DNA of 64,000 nucleotides from Zonotrichia leucophrys gambelii (lineage: Eukaryota > Chordata > Aves > Passeriformes > Passerellidae), in assembly GCF_028769735.1 (NCBI RefSeq), contig NC_088172.1, positions 92,332,951-92,396,950 on the forward strand. Direction: 5' to 3'. Of the stretch, positions 36,011 to 49,255 are shown one piece after another (positions within the stretch are counted from its first letter, which is position 1; each line of letters opens with the position of its first letter). The notes beneath the pieces were generated by a model. It was not told where the DNA came from. It was given only the letters and a program-made list of their open reading frames with translations, and searched no databases. Position numbers and translations under genes: made by a program.

Positions 36011-39000
36011 ACAAAGGCAAAAGTTCCATTTGCACAGCACCACAGCTGCTGCAGATTGCTGCTTCCAGGACCACATTTCCAGCCTTTCTGCCAAAATAGT
36101 TGGAACTTTGTACTTTCAAGTGCTTACACTTCATTCTGTGAGAACAAGGCAAAAAGGGAGGAAAGCCTGAATCGACCAAAAAAGGTATTGCTTTGCAATG
36201 TTTGAAACATATCCATTTAAATAAACATCCAGGATCAAGCAGTAAGTGTTCTGTGTTTTACACCAATATTAATGAAACCACTAACATTTTTTATTCACTG
36301 CCACAGATTTGACTCCAAATTTCACCAAGGAGCAACATCTTGTCTCGAACATCAGACCCTAAAACTGCTCATGCAGAGTTTTTGGTTACATAACTGGGGA
36401 CTTTGAGCTAAAGGTTATTGCCAGTTTTTGGGGCTGACCTTTCTCAAAACAAGTGTGCAATTAAACAGCTGCAGAAAAATAATAAAACCTCCTGGAGAAG
36501 GCAACACTCACAACCCCATCCATCGTGGTGGCCAAGCAGAAAAACATTGCAAGCTGCATTTCAGCAATCAGGAAAGAGGCAGAGGAGACTTCTACACACT
36601 GAGTACCATGAGGAAATCAGAGATGGCAAACTCAAGATAAACCCACTTAATTCAAAATGACACTATAGGGAAAAAAAAAAGTTCAAAGACTAGAGAGGCC
36701 TGTTGGGAACTGGGAACGAGTTTGCAAAATTATTTTAAACAATGAGATTTTGTGCTTCTTAAAGGCTTCTCTAAAAGAAGTCGACGCTTTGTTTAATTGG
36801 AAATAGGAAACCTACAAAGCTCACCCTTAAATATATTTAAAAGCTTTGTAAATGGATTATCTGAGCACAGCAGGCATCATGCTTTTGGTAAGTGCAAGAT
36901 GATATAAGCCTTAGGGAACTTTTGAAGATAGTTCATTCAATAATTCATTCACTTCCCTCTAATACTGTGTTGAAGAAACGTTAAACACTGGCTCTGCTTT
37001 AATAAGTGAATGATCACTCAAAATGTGGTTTCCTCACAGGATTAATTCAATTTACCACCTTTTTCCAAAGTAACCCTTTGCAAGGCAGCATCAGGAGCAA
37101 GGCTCAGGGCTGTGCAGGCAGCAGCAGATAACTTATTGCCACACCAGCACCAGCTCCTTCTGAGCCACAGACACTGGGTTTGAAGTGCAGATATTGCAGA
37201 TGGTGACACATTTTCATGTCTTGGCACCACATCTGAGGCTCCCTTCTAGACCTGATGACTTGATGCAGGCAGCATCCGGCACAGGAGGGAAGGCTTTCAA
37301 AAACCCTTCCAGATTTTTATTTTAGGAACCGCCTGAATGATCCTGGGCAAAATTCAAGGGAATTATATTGGCTGCAGGAAACCAGGAATTTGAGGACAGG
37401 ACACACCATTGTGTTAAGCTTGCAAGTCCCAGCAGAACCCCTTGAAGAAGACAGCACAGGAAGGGCAGGAAAGCATCCCATATTCCTGCTCTGGGAAAAG
37501 TTGTGCACCAGATATGGAAAAGGGTATGTGTAAATGCTCTGCAAAATGCCATTAAAATGCAAGACTAACACTTAGTAGGTAAAGTATTTCCAGAATACTT
37601 CTCAAGTGTGCCCAAAAAAAAGGTAAAAATCCACAAACCAAGCTTACTTTGAGCCTTTGAAATTATAGGAAGAATTAAATAAACCAATTTAGATTATTCA
37701 GTAAGTTGAAAGTATCTTTTTCTTTATGGGGAACAAGCCCCAGTTTTCAAGAAAATTAGGAAGTGTTAGGAAGTCTTAAAATCTGCTTTATTTAGGATTA
37801 ACTGTTTCAAAAAATGTATGCTTTTGTTCATTTAGTGGGACTTCTCTTCAACTCCCTGAAATGAGCAGAGAAGCAGCAAAGGAAAATAGGGGTGGCTGGT
37901 ATTCAGTGGAGGAAACAAAGTGTGAAGGATTTGAGGACGTGGCAGGAGGAATTGCTCCCTAATGTTTGGAGGCTGCTGCTTTCTCACTCCTGCATAGCGT
38001 GGAGGCCTTGGCATGGTTCTTCTTTCACTTCCACATCCCAAACAGGGCTTTTCCAGCCTTGCAAGGCTGAGCAGGCCATACCTCTATTGGTCACCCAGAC
38101 ATCACACTTAGACTGGGCTGAAGCTGTTTGAAAAACATGACCCACCCCAAAGGCATCAGAGGCCTTTCCTGGAACTGCTGGAGTTTCTGGGTATGCTTTG
38201 CCTTAAAATGAATTTACACATCTTGATTGTTAAACTGGTATAAATATATTCTTAGGCCTGAAAATCTGTTCAGCCAGGCTGTGTTCTCATGCCTCTACCT
38301 CCAAATGCTCCTCTGAGCAGCAAGTGCCTCTTACCACTTTCTGCACAGCCCTGTGGACAGTCAACACTCACTGCTTCAAATCCTTGGAGCACATCCTTGG
38401 TCTTTTGGTGCCATGTGACCCTTCAAACACTGCATTTTATTTAGAGATCATAATCTTATATCTTCTCTGTAAAAATAAGATAAAAAATCCTAAGAAGTTG
38501 ATTAAGCAAGCAAAGGTGATCCAGTGTGCTGGTGAGCTATCACACCTGCTCAGCTAAGGCCATCAAAGTTCCTGAAGACATCAGTGCCACCAAGAAACTA
38601 GAATTTAGCTCAGTCTTTCCTTCCTGTAAACAGTCTTCAGAACAGTGTAGGCTTTGGGAGGATTTAGAAGGAAAAAGACTGAAATAATTGTAAAGCCACG
38701 TGTTGGGTGGCCCATAAACCCTGAGATCTGCTCCCAGGCATTTTACAGATTCCTTGTGCAACCTCCAACAGATATTAAGAACTATTAACATCTATTGTGG
38801 GCTGTTCACAAAGGAACACTTCTGATACCCAAGTCAAAATTAATGTGGATGTTTATGGGTAGATTTCATTTCCAATATCAGAAATTACAAAAATTACTTT
38901 TTCCTTACAACCTACTTTAGCTTACCCTTGCCAACTCCATGATCAACGTAGTTCTGATGATATCAGGTGAATAAGGTTTGCTGTTCAGGTTGGGGTGTTC

Positions 39001-39993
39001 TTTATTTGCAAGGTCTGTGGATCATTTGGAAGCAGGAGCAGCGCTGTCTTCATGCCAATCATGCTAACCATGGATCTTGCACAACTTTAACCCAACCTGG
39101 GAAGTCATTTATGAAAATTTGCAGAATCATTGAGTAACTCAGCCTCAAGAGTACTAAGCCAGCTCTCTGCTCAAAGCAGGGAAACTTCAAACCAGATTGA
39201 TTGATCATGCCTTTGTCCAGTCAAATTTTGAAAACATCCAATGGTTACTGTTCTCTTCTGCTTTTCCCCCTTGTTTTGTTTGAATGCAGGAATTTCTGAG
39301 GCGATTTCTCACTAATGTGGCGTAACTAAGCAGAACAGGCAGCTAAATCCCGGCCTGTAAATCACTGACCCTGTAAAATGTGCTGATTCATTTGTAATTA
39401 GTCATATAATGCTCCCATTTCTCAATTTCTAGGATTATTTACGATTATCAAAATGGATATTAAGGGAAAAGTGTCCAATTCAGTTTTCAGTAAGTAATGG
39501 CAATATTCCAAGATGATTCAATGTGTGTCAGGTGAGTTTCCAACACTAGAGCAAAAAAACAGGTTAAAGAAATTCCACAGTAATTATTGCAATGCCACAG
39601 TTTTTACTGTGCACTAAGGAAAGTTCCAGGAATTCTCAGTGCCAGGCTACAACCCAACACTTTGGTGAAAAGACACAATATTCCTATTTGTTGTGTCTGT
39701 CCTTCCTAACACCTGAACTCAGAGGGGTGATCCAAGGACAGCAGATTCCAGCACAGTTTGCTTTGCTGAGTTTGGCACAACATTAATGAGAATCATCAGC
39801 ATTCAAATACAATCAATTATTAGAGCTCTTCTCACAAGAGCAAGAAATCTCTTCATTAGGGCCACGTTCACCTGACTCAGTTTCCAATGACAAACCCCAA
39901 ATACACTGGTCCTACAGTGACTTTCCCTTTTTATCCCAGAGGGAAGAGGCAGAGCTTTGTGGTCTGAACCAAGAGAAAGTGCAGCTTTATGGA
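36011..39993. other. No recognisable gene or repeat
   Basis: AT-rich, single-copy-looking DNA. Frames are all under 90 codons. Parts of 36720-36860 and 39290-39450 are AT-rich with isolated CpGs, which can mark conserved noncoding DNA; this was judged by eye only. Confidence 0.5.
39290..39460. promoter_or_regulatory. Candidate conserved noncoding element
   Basis: AT-rich with retained CpGs (GGCGATTTC, GGCGTAACT, CCCGGCC, TACGATT) and TAAT-core sites such as TTGTAATTAGTCATATAA. Such a mixture is often seen in conserved developmental enhancers, but no conservation data are available. This is a guess. Confidence 0.15.
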
Positions 39994-40305
39994 ACCACAG
40001 AACCATACAATGGCTTGAGTTGGAAATTACCTTAAAGATCATCATGCTCCAACCCCTCTGCCATGGGCAGGGGCATCTTTCTAGACCTGCTTGCTCAAAG
40101 CTCTCCAGGAGCACCTCCAGGGATGGGGCATCCACAGCTGCTCTGGGCAGGCTGTGCCAGTGCCTCACCACCCTCACAGTGAAGAATTTTCTCCCCATGA
40201 TTTAATCTGAACCTCTTCTCTTCCAGCTGAAACCATTCCCCCTTGCCCTTTGGCCTTCGCCTTTAGCACAAGTGGGTGCAACCCAACCCCTTCCCTTTCA
40301 GCATC
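39994..40305 (-). mobile_element. CR1 LINE 3' end with ORF2 C-terminus, minus strand
   Basis: Opens with ACCACAGAACCATACAATGG, the reversed CR1 3' terminus. On the minus strand the frame at 40198-39994 encodes the recognisable C-terminal end of CR1 ORF2: FFTVRVVRHWHSLPR, then APSLEVLLESFEQ, matching the family's 'NFFT.RVV.HWN.LPREVV..PSLEVFK' pattern. Beyond 40200 the text continues in the reverse-transcriptase C-terminal region (ATTTAATCTGAACC ... CCTTGCCC). It is truncated at the 5' side. This and the 50565 copy are the best preserved CR1 ends in the window. Confidence 0.88.
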
Positions 40306-43300
40306 AGTCCCTGCTCAGGAATTTGGCCATGCTCAGATGGCCACTGATAAGCTGTAATCACAGAAAAGGAAACTGTGGACACAGTGAGTGATGAACCAGC
40401 AATTGCAGCTCCTAGAAATCGGGATGCACCAGGGAGACAGACTGTGTAAGTGATCCCCACCCTTACTGGTTAGAGGGGTGACTCTCACCAGAAGACAGTG
40501 AGTATTAATGTGTTCTTTCTTCCACTGGGCTGAAAGAAAACAGAAATTGATGCTGTCTTTTTGGGGTTTGGGTTTTTTTTTTCCCACCCCAGCAGCTGGT
40601 AATGTCAGAGTAACAGGTAAATCTACAGTGTCTGGCACCCTGAAAACTACCTGGTATGTCTTGCTGGAGTCACACAGAGCTGTTGCAAGGCTCCTTGGTA
40701 AAAGGGTAAATTTTGGTGGCCTACATTGCATTGCTTTTTTTCCTGATGTACACACAAATTTCTTGAGTATTTAGAATTTTTAAAATGCTCCTATTTCCTG
40801 TGTACACCTCTGTCTTCTCTTATCACTGACCGTGCTAGCTCAAATCCTGAAGCACTGCAGCTCCAAACACATGAGGAGATGGAAATCATATAAAATCTTT
40901 GTTCCATCATTTGGATAAAATTGTTATAATCATCCATGCTAAGCAAGAGAAATCTAGCAAGTTTACCAAAGGCACAGATCTGGGAAATACTCCAGCTTGC
41001 TCTCGAAAGATGCATGCTTGTGCTCAGAGACAGCAGCATGACAAAGCATCAGGTTAAACGTGGTATTGGGGAGAGAAAAACCTTCCAGTGACACAACAAA
41101 GGAAATACAGCCATTAAAGCACCCCCTCATTGCCAGGGACAGGACACAGCATCCTTCACCTCCCACTGACCCTCTCACCCGTCAGTGGAAGGAAGGAAAA
41201 CCTCCCTGCTGGAGAAAGAGCATGGCTCCTGTCTTCCCTGCAACCCAAGGAATGTCGCCCACCGAGCTTCCCTCCAGCAGAGGGGAGTGCAGCCTGTTCT
41301 GCAGGAGCTGTCAGAAGCTCCAGGACAAGGGAAGAGCTTGGCATTTTCACCCAGCCTGGAGCGATGACTTCACCTTGTGCAAATATCAGTGAAAAGCCCC
41401 GTGTTCCTCCTTCTCGTGTAACCAGAGCTGCAGGAAAAGCAGGCTGAGGTTAGCCTGCTTCCACAGGTAGTCAGGTTTGGAAGGAAGCTGGTAATAAATG
41501 AGAATATTGCTGCAGATCAGCTCCCTGTGCGCAAGGATTTTCAAAAACTGCTCACATATTTTAGTTACAGCACCAAATGAACACTGAAGTGCATTTGTAA
41601 ACTTGTTTGCTGGGTCAGACCCGCCATTCAAGCTGATTCTGCCCATTTTACTTTTCCATTAAGTATCTGCTCTCTACTCTTGCACTTGGACACATTTTTA
41701 GTGAGTTTTTATGTGTGAGCTGTAATGGATTCACATTTTCCTCTTCGATACTGCTAAGCATGTTACAGAACATTTTCTCTTCCTCTAAAAAGATACTATG
41801 CAGCAAAATATACCTTAACTTCCAGCCTTTTGGTATAAGCAGGTAAGCTCATTTGTCACAGCACAGCCTTCTGAGGGAGTAATAATCCAAATCAATGTGG
41901 TTGAGGTCACTGCTAAAAGTTTTGCAGGACAAAAGCCAGACAAGACTGAGAGAGTCAAGCGCACACTTGCATGATTTTTCCTGCAATTTTCATCTCAAAA
42001 ATTGATTTTCAAAATGCATTTGCTTCAGTATTGAGCTATATTGTCTCGTTATTGCTGTTTCAAGATCACATTTGTCCATATCAATCACCATAATTGCTGT
42101 ACTGTAAAGGAAGTCTATTAGAATTATGTCTGCAAAGATTTCACAATTCAGTGCTAGGAAGAGCCTGGACTATTAACAAAGTGTAAGAGTAGTCTAAAAT
42201 CCAAATGTGTCTTGGAGTGACTGTCTTTGTCCTTGGGCACATTTCACCTGCTGCCTCCAAAGGGGAAGAGGGGAATCCTTTCCCTCGTGCCAGTGAGATT
42301 GTGCTCTTATTTAAAGCCTTTTTTCTGCCTACCACACAGCATCATGGCTTGGTTCTGCCCTGCCCATTTCCTGACCTGGGCTCACCTCCCTGCTTCACTT
42401 GCTCAGTGGAGACTGAGTAAATCAGTTTGCTCCCAAGGGAATGCGGCGTCAGCAGATTTAGACACCAGCTGTGGTAACTTTAGTTTCATTTTGCTCTGGA
42501 GAACTGGCATCTGATCCAGTGCATAAATATGTTTGCCAGATTTCTTCACCGATGAGGGTAAGAGGAATTGATAGCTCTCATAAGAAATACATGTCAGAAA
42601 GGCAAGGATGCTATTAATATGGAAAAAGTAGTAAAAGTAAGAAGCCACATGGAAGAGTTACCAGGCAGAAATCAGTCCATCAAAAGAAAAGCAGAAACAA
42701 CACAATTTGTTCCTCTGTCTTCAGGCACAGGACTTGGTAGTAAATTACTGTACCATGAAGATAAGAGGAGGTATTTAGATATTCTAAAGTGTTTAATCTT
42801 TCTTACATCTAGAGCATCTTTTAAGCTAAATTTCTAACGCATCTTGTGGAAACAGGCGCTATGGTTCTTGGTGTCTCCCTCAGTTCAGAGTACAAATAAA
42901 AAAGGCCCCAGAAATGAATCTGCAAGTCTGTCCATCACTAATTCACCATCTCCTGTGTGTATTACTTTTCTTTTTTTTTAATAAAACATTTATTTTGTCA
43001 CATGAATACACATGTTTTCACCACAGCACCGAGGTGATACTATTCCCAAATTATCAAATGGAAGCTGTAATAGGCATTTGGCTCTGGAGAATGAAACAGG
43101 GATTAGGGATTTCCTCTCAGGCTAACAGAGAAAAAACACATTTGAAGTGGCATGGGCTCACATGCTTGTCTCCTCTTATTTGATCTCTGTCTGTGATACT
43201 TTGATTTACTCTTTTTTCTCAGGCCATCCCAACATCCCTCCCAGCTAGCTGGGGTATGCCAGCCTCTTCCTCTACCCATATTCCCTTTTCCCAGCTCTCT

Positions 43301-43824
43301 CTCCTCACCTTCACCTCAAAGCCAGACCCATCCTTCGCTTCCCACCAAAATCCTCTTCCCTTCCTTTCCCAGCCTATCCCCCCATCTGTGCCATCTACCT
43401 TTTGTAAAACAGTCTCCCTTTCCCCAGGGGTCTGCAGGGAATTTTTTATCCCTACCTCCCACACCCACGCTCATGATCAGTGTATCAGGATGTGCTACCT
43501 GCCCCCCTAAGCTGCCTTGTACCCAGAAACACCCCCTTTTAAAAATCTGGTGAATATCTAAAGGCAAAATTGTCCCTGTCAAGCAAAGGGATAAAATAAA
43601 GAATGCAAGGTTTTTCCCCCTTTCCACCAAATGGGCAAACAGTAAACAAGTTTGCTTTGCAAGTGAAGCAGATCATAAAACAGATCAAAGCACTCCCCGA
43701 ATCTCAGCCATAGTACGGATCATTTCTGAGTAACACATCCCATGGAGAGAGCTCTTTGCAGGGGCTGCACCAGCCAAAACAGGATTAGCAAGTGGTAGAA
43801 ATAAAAAGAAATTTTCACACTTTC
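40306..43824. other. No recognisable gene; pyrimidine-rich stretch at 43220-43520
   Basis: No known protein or transposon. A C/T-biased tract at about 43220-43440 on the plus strand opens a G/A-rich frame on the other strand. Longest frame is 140 codons (40333-40755, minus), not recognisable. Confidence 0.5.
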
Positions 43825-43856
43825 ACTCTAGCAGTGAAAGCAGTCACTGCTAGAGT
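43825..43856. repeat. Perfect 13-bp inverted repeat, 6-nt loop
   Basis: ACTCTAGCAGTGA at 43825-43837 is the exact reverse complement of TCACTGCTAGAGT at 43844-43856, separated by AAGCAG. As RNA it would form a compact hairpin on either strand. No function assigned. Confidence 0.9.
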
Positions 43857-46800
43857 AACTCAAAATGTGCAAAGTGCTTTCACTATAAAAGATACCAAGA
43901 CTGAGGAAAAAAATATTTGGGATGGGATCCCATGCCACCAAAATGCTACCACTTCTGAGAACAAGTATTGAAACTGTTAAAACACGTTTCACATTCTTGT
44001 TCCAAGCCATTCAGGGGCACATGGAAAATGCTGACTGCAAGGCACCTTGTACTTGGGCTCTGGAGATTATGTAGAACAGAACAGATTCATTGTCTCAAAT
44101 ATGCTGCAGAATCTGACTGTCACCTGTCCTTGCACACTACACTGCTGCTATCCTTTGGAGGAATCCAACCCAAACAGAGCTCCCCATACTTATTTCTGTA
44201 AATTCATAAAGTAGCACAGCCTGAAAACTCAGTGCCAGGGAGGAGAATACAGGAGGGATGCAAAAAGTCATTATTCCAGCAGATACATGGATCACACCCA
44301 GTCATTGTATCTGTCTGCACCTTGTGTGATCATCACATGCTGGGGACAAATTCTGGGGGAGACACACAAACACCTCCTCCTTGCCATATTTGCCCAGCAA
44401 ATTGGTCAGAGTGCAGGCCATAGGAGTTATTGTCCTGTTAGACAACCTTGACAGATCATCTCTGGAAGAGTTCTCTAATTATTTTCTGAAGCTTTCTCCC
44501 ATTTAGATCTTTAGCTTGTGCAGCACTTTCTGGCAGGGAGCACCACGACTTCACTGTGCAACACGGGATCCATGGAAGAGGGTCTTCTCTTCAGTCTCTT
44601 TTAATATCTCTTTAAAAAATCTTTGAAGGTTTTTCAGTGATGAAAAGCAGCAGCTGCTGTTTCTCTGCTCTCACCTTTATTCATGGAGGACCTGATCACA
44701 GCCCTTTCAGTTGTTTTCTTTTATATTTATATTTAAACTTGTATTTAAACTCTTCTTAAAGACCATTCACCCATCCTTGATTCCCAGATTGCTTTTCCCT
44801 GTCCCTCCACTGCTTCCATGGAATTCTCTGAGGCAGAGTGCACAAAGCTTCATGCCATGTGCAAGTCTGAGGCACATGTGGGGTTTATGCAGCAGGAAAA
44901 CCATGTCATCTGCTTTTCCCTGGATATCTTTCCTAATAGTTTCTCACATCCCATTTTCAATTTTGACCATGCTGAGCTGCAAATTGACGTTTTCACAGTG
45001 ATTTGCAGAGTCTCACAAATCATCAGACCCTCTCTGTAATTGGTACATGAGACAAACAGCATATATGCATATTGAAGGCTCCCCCGCATGCACAGATACA
45101 ATTTTGCAGTTTAACAAAATTAATTTTATTGGCAAAGTTCATTTTTTCTGAATCTCCTAAGTTAGTTTAGGCAATCCAGAACAGGTCTGTATCAGCAGCA
45201 AGCTTGGCCATATCCTCCTGGATGCCGTGTAGGAGATTCCACAGGCAAGTTCTCTCCATGGAGAAAACAAGCATTCATTCTTCCTTTAGCTTTTGGAACA
45301 TTTGTTAATATGCTTTTCTACACAACTCCATTTCTTGTTTCTATGTCCCCTCTTACTCTTTTCTTTCTCATGATTTATTATGAATGTGCTTGGCAGATCT
45401 AATCCCCTGCACCACCATCAAGTCTGCTGAACATTTCTGAGGACTCTGCAGCCTTTAGAGATTTCTTCACCAGCCTAATGTAGCTCCATCTCATTTTTCT
45501 CCCTCTTTACCATGCAGCATGGATGCCAACTTAACAACCTGACAATCATTAAGATCTTTCAGAGCATTGCTCAAGTTTCCAGTTATTCAAGTTCTCTTCT
45601 TAAGTAGGACATGAAAGATCTCATTGGTTTAATCAATGAACGCTTCTGTCACTCAGCATCTGCCCTTCCCTGCCCCCCAACAGGGAAGGGGAAATTTAAA
45701 AAAAAAAACTCAAAAAAAAAAGCTGAAGTTCTTAATTTAGAGAGGGAAGGGGGGAAGGAAATCATACCATAAAAGTTTATGAGGGAAGAGCAAATGAAGG
45801 GGCTGCTCTGGAGAACATATGTTCCCTCTGCAGAGACACCCCAGCTGACGCCAGCAGAGCTCCGGCTGCTCCCAGGCTTATCTTAGCTCCTGTTGACTCA
45901 GTTCCAGGCAGAGAGGGAACCTTAGCACCACCACACTGCAGTTCCACTCTGCAGTGGGGTTGGAATTAATAATAATCTCTCATTGCTTCCGCATACACTG
46001 AAAGCACAGGCTTGAAAATGCTTGGATATTCTAAAAGCAGAATCCTTGCACTTCTGGCAACCTCGAGAGCTTAGACCATTAAGAATAACTGTGTGGGCTT
46101 GAAAAGAACAAGTTTAATCTAGAAGAGCTAGCTAGAGTTTAAGTTAAGGCTAGAATTAAGTAAAACCACCATCTCGTTGCAAAAAAATCCTATTGGGGTT
46201 TATGCAATTTCTTAAATTGTATTACTAAATCCACATCACAAGATACCACATCTCCAACTCTGAACTGGCAAACCTGCTGCTGTAGAAAAAACCATGTTAT
46301 GTGGTCACTCAGGTTTCCAGGAGGGCCATCCCATGGCCATACACCTGCAGGATTGTTGACCAGGGCTGGTTGTGGGGAGTGGACAGGCAGGTAAGGTGGG
46401 CTATTTCTGAACCTAGGCTAACTTTTACAAAGAGGTTTTGTTAGCTAACATCACTTTCATCAGTGGAAACATCATACCCAGGGAAAGGGAGGCCAGGACA
46501 CTTACACAAGAGCTCACTGATGCAAAAGTCTCAGTTAAAAGGTGCTGTGAACAGGGCATGGATACACATGGCCTACGCTAAAACAGAAAACCTACTGGTA
46601 TCAGGAAGGCCCAGGCATTTTTCTGAAAATTTTACACTCTCTTGGAGATATCCCAGTGCCTTGCCCTCTCCCATGGTGCTTGGGCAGTGAAGCACCCCAA
46701 AAATGAGAATAGAATTGCCTGTGCAGGACTGGGATGCTCTGGGGCTCTACCAAACTATTTCCCATGTGACTCCTTGGAGTTCATGCTTCATACAATATTT

Positions 46801-47636
46801 TTCACCCATTCCAGCTGTGGCTGGAAGAAAACTTGTATCCACCTCTTTGGAGAGAAGGAGAACTTTCCTGCTACTTTGCAAATGTTATCCCACTGTCCTT
46901 GCCATAGGAGGCAGGGGAAAATAGTGCCTCTTACTGCCCTTCCTCCCAAAATACAGCTGTCTGAAACCCTCCTCGGGCAGAGGCACAGCACAGAAAATGT
47001 TAGCCCCAGAGGTGAATGTCTCGGAAGGTTATGGGGAAATGAAAACAAACGGGATTGAATAGAATCTGACTCATGACCTCAGTGCCAGTGGTTGCTACGA
47101 GAGCCCAGAGCAGGGATTGCTTGTGACAGGCTGAAAGCAATCCTCCTCACACCACTCACACAGATTAATCAAAGACATTGGAAATTTTGATTTATAGATC
47201 ATATATTCCTAACAAGGATGTATTTATTATTATACATCAGAAAGCATCCATACAAATGAGACATTGCTAAACTAGAGCTGTCAGATATTTATTTTTGCAG
47301 TCAATAGATCTAATGTTATTAAACTATCCAAAGGCAGCCTTCAAAAGCAAGAAAAATAAATTCCAAAATGGTTTAAATGAATGAATTAATAGTAATCACA
47401 GCTGAAATATCAAGTGATCAATCTCTGTCTCCACTGCCTTCCAGTCCTGAATATTTAATTAGCAGAAGATGAAACACAGTGTGAAGGTTAGGGTGTCTGA
47501 TGGGGAGGTAAATCTGGAGCCAGCCCACACCCATGGAAGGAGCACTTGGCTCTCTGCTCTGGGCCTCCTGCTGGGTAAACAGCAGTCATCAGTGCCAGAA
47601 AAGTTCCTCTGTTGAGCTTCTTGGAAATGCAGGGAA
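43857..47636. other. No recognisable gene; A-rich tract at 45698-45721
   Basis: Mostly AT-rich DNA. At 45698-45721 there are two adjacent A-runs. At 46115-46170 there are imperfect echoes of TTAAG/CTAGA. Parts of 44700-45400 have the feel of an old repeat but could not be assigned. Confidence 0.45.
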
Positions 47637-47860
47637 TTACAGGATAATCGAGGTGGGAAGGGACTGTGGTCAGGCTCGGATGAGGTTGCTCAGGACCATG
47701 TCTGGCTGTGATTTGTGGGTTCCCAGCAGGGACATCCTACAGCCTCTCTGGGCTTCCATGCCCATGTTTGAACATCACAGAGAAAGAAGATTTCCTGGTA
47801 AACCTTCCTGTCTTCCTCTGGCTGCTGACACTGTCCCCTTTCCTGTGCCTCAAGAAGAAT
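47637..47860 (-). mobile_element. CR1 LINE 3'-end fragment, minus strand, diverged
   Basis: Contains ATTACAGGATAATCGAGGTG, GGAAGGGACTGTGGTCAGG, 'GAGGTTGCTCAGGACCATGT' and 'CATCCTACAGCCTCTCTGGG', the order seen in reversed CR1 3' ends. The right limit near 47860 is a guess. It is the left half of an inverted pair with the copy at 47965. Confidence 0.7.
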
Positions 47861-47964
47861 GGAGGTGTTTTTGATAGTACAAAAGGAAGCAGCAAGCAAA
47901 ATCAGCTCCCTTCTTCTTTCTGCCCTCCAACTACCCCCAAACAGGAGGTAGATTCAGATCAGGT

Positions 47965-48155
47965 ATAAAGAAGAAATTTTGGAGGGAAGTTGTGCATACG
48001 CCATCCCTGGAAGTGTTCAAGGACAGGCTGGATGGAGTTTTGAGCAAGGGAGTCTACTGGGGGTGCCCATGCCCACAGCAGAGGGTTTGGGACTGCATGA
48101 TCTTTAAGGTCCCTTCAAACCCAAACCATTCTGTGATTCTGTTATTCTGGGCAGA
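47965..48155 (+). mobile_element. CR1 LINE 3' end, plus strand
   Basis: Reads TACGCCATCCCTGGAAGTG, then TTCAAGGACAGGCTGGATGG, then GACTGCATGATCTTTAAGG and CATTCTGTGATTCTGTTATT, the canonical avian CR1 3' end with its terminal 8-bp-like repeats. The frame at 47992-48150 encodes the C-terminal PSLEVFKDRLDG motif of ORF2. It is 5'-truncated at about 47965. Confidence 0.88.
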
Positions 48156-49255
48156 CAATCCTGAGGAAGGGGGAAAAAATGAGGACACTTAATCAATGAT
48201 GGGACGTGCCGTGCAGGACTGCAGCTCTGCTAGCCTGGAGCTCGCTTTCAGACCCCTGAGAACATGCAGGAAATTATTAATGATTACCTAGTAATTATTT
48301 TAATTGCGTATTAAATCTCTCCTGTGTTGTATGAAATGCATTAACAGCATTAAGGAGCAGCTTGTGAAGAATAAGCAGTAATAGCCAGCCGTAAGAAATT
48401 CTGCTTTCTCCTCTGCTTTCCTCTGTCTTTCCAGGGAGGTGGTAAAGAAGGAGGCTGAAGGTAGGAAAAGAGAGTTTTGGGTTGCCCCAGAGCTGTGCAC
48501 TTGCAGCTTTATGGCCCCAGCGCTGGCAGTGTGAGTAATTTCATGCTTTTTGGAGGGAAGTGATACTTTTAGTCTTTGTATTTCTGTTTTATAGGCCAGA
48601 CTTTCTGAAATGTTTCACCCTTGACAGATTTACAAACCTGATACCTTTCTTTCATATTTAGTCTTGTTCATGCACAAATTACCTTATTCCAGTCACACCA
48701 ACACTGACATCGCACCCTTGCTTTGCTCTCTGGGTTTGAATATTTATCTACTCCAGTTTATACTGTCACAACAGGGAGGTGCAAAGAACTGCCTTTCCCC
48801 AGCCCCCATGGGAGAAGCTGCTGCCTTCAGCAAGGCTTCAACATATCCAGGAGAGTCTGGAGACAGCCCCTTCCACAGGGAGACCAATAAGGGTCATCAA
48901 CATTGTCACCCCTGGACTTCCCTCCCAACCCTGCAGGTCCCTGAGAGCCCTGGAACATCTATGGACCACACACAAAAATAGGAGAAAAATCTGAATCTCT
49001 TCAGCAGGGCAACAGGATCTGGAATGAGGGGCCCTGCAGCAAGCAATGGGCAGCTCCCAGTTTCTCCAGCACAGGCATGGGCCAGGATTTCTGCTTCTGC
49101 ACTGCCTTCCAGGAGCCACAGATGCCAGAGAGGCTGGCAGGGCACAGCACAAGGGGGACAGCCCTGGCACACTGAGGAAAGCAAGGCTGGGAAATGTGGG
49201 GGATGAGGACCATCTCTGCTGGGGCCCCCTCTGACTGTGAACATCCCTGGCTTTG
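48156..49255. other. No recognisable gene; AT-rich segment at 48265-48420
   Basis: 48265-48420 is AT-rich with several TAAT cores (see separate entry). The rest is mixed to GC-rich with short overlapping frames on both strands. Confidence 0.5.
48265..48420. promoter_or_regulatory. Candidate homeodomain-site-rich element
   Basis: Several TAAT/ATTA cores are packed into about 50 bp (GAAATTATTAATGATTACC, then AGTAATTATTTTAATTGCG), followed by TGCATTAACAGCATTAAGG. The pattern would suit homeodomain binding but is also what AT-rich DNA gives by chance. Confidence 0.15.

Noticed and set aside
43219..43464. Gly/Glu/Lys-rich minus-strand frame
   Set aside because: A by-product of the pyrimidine-rich plus strand at 43220-43440; no family resemblance.
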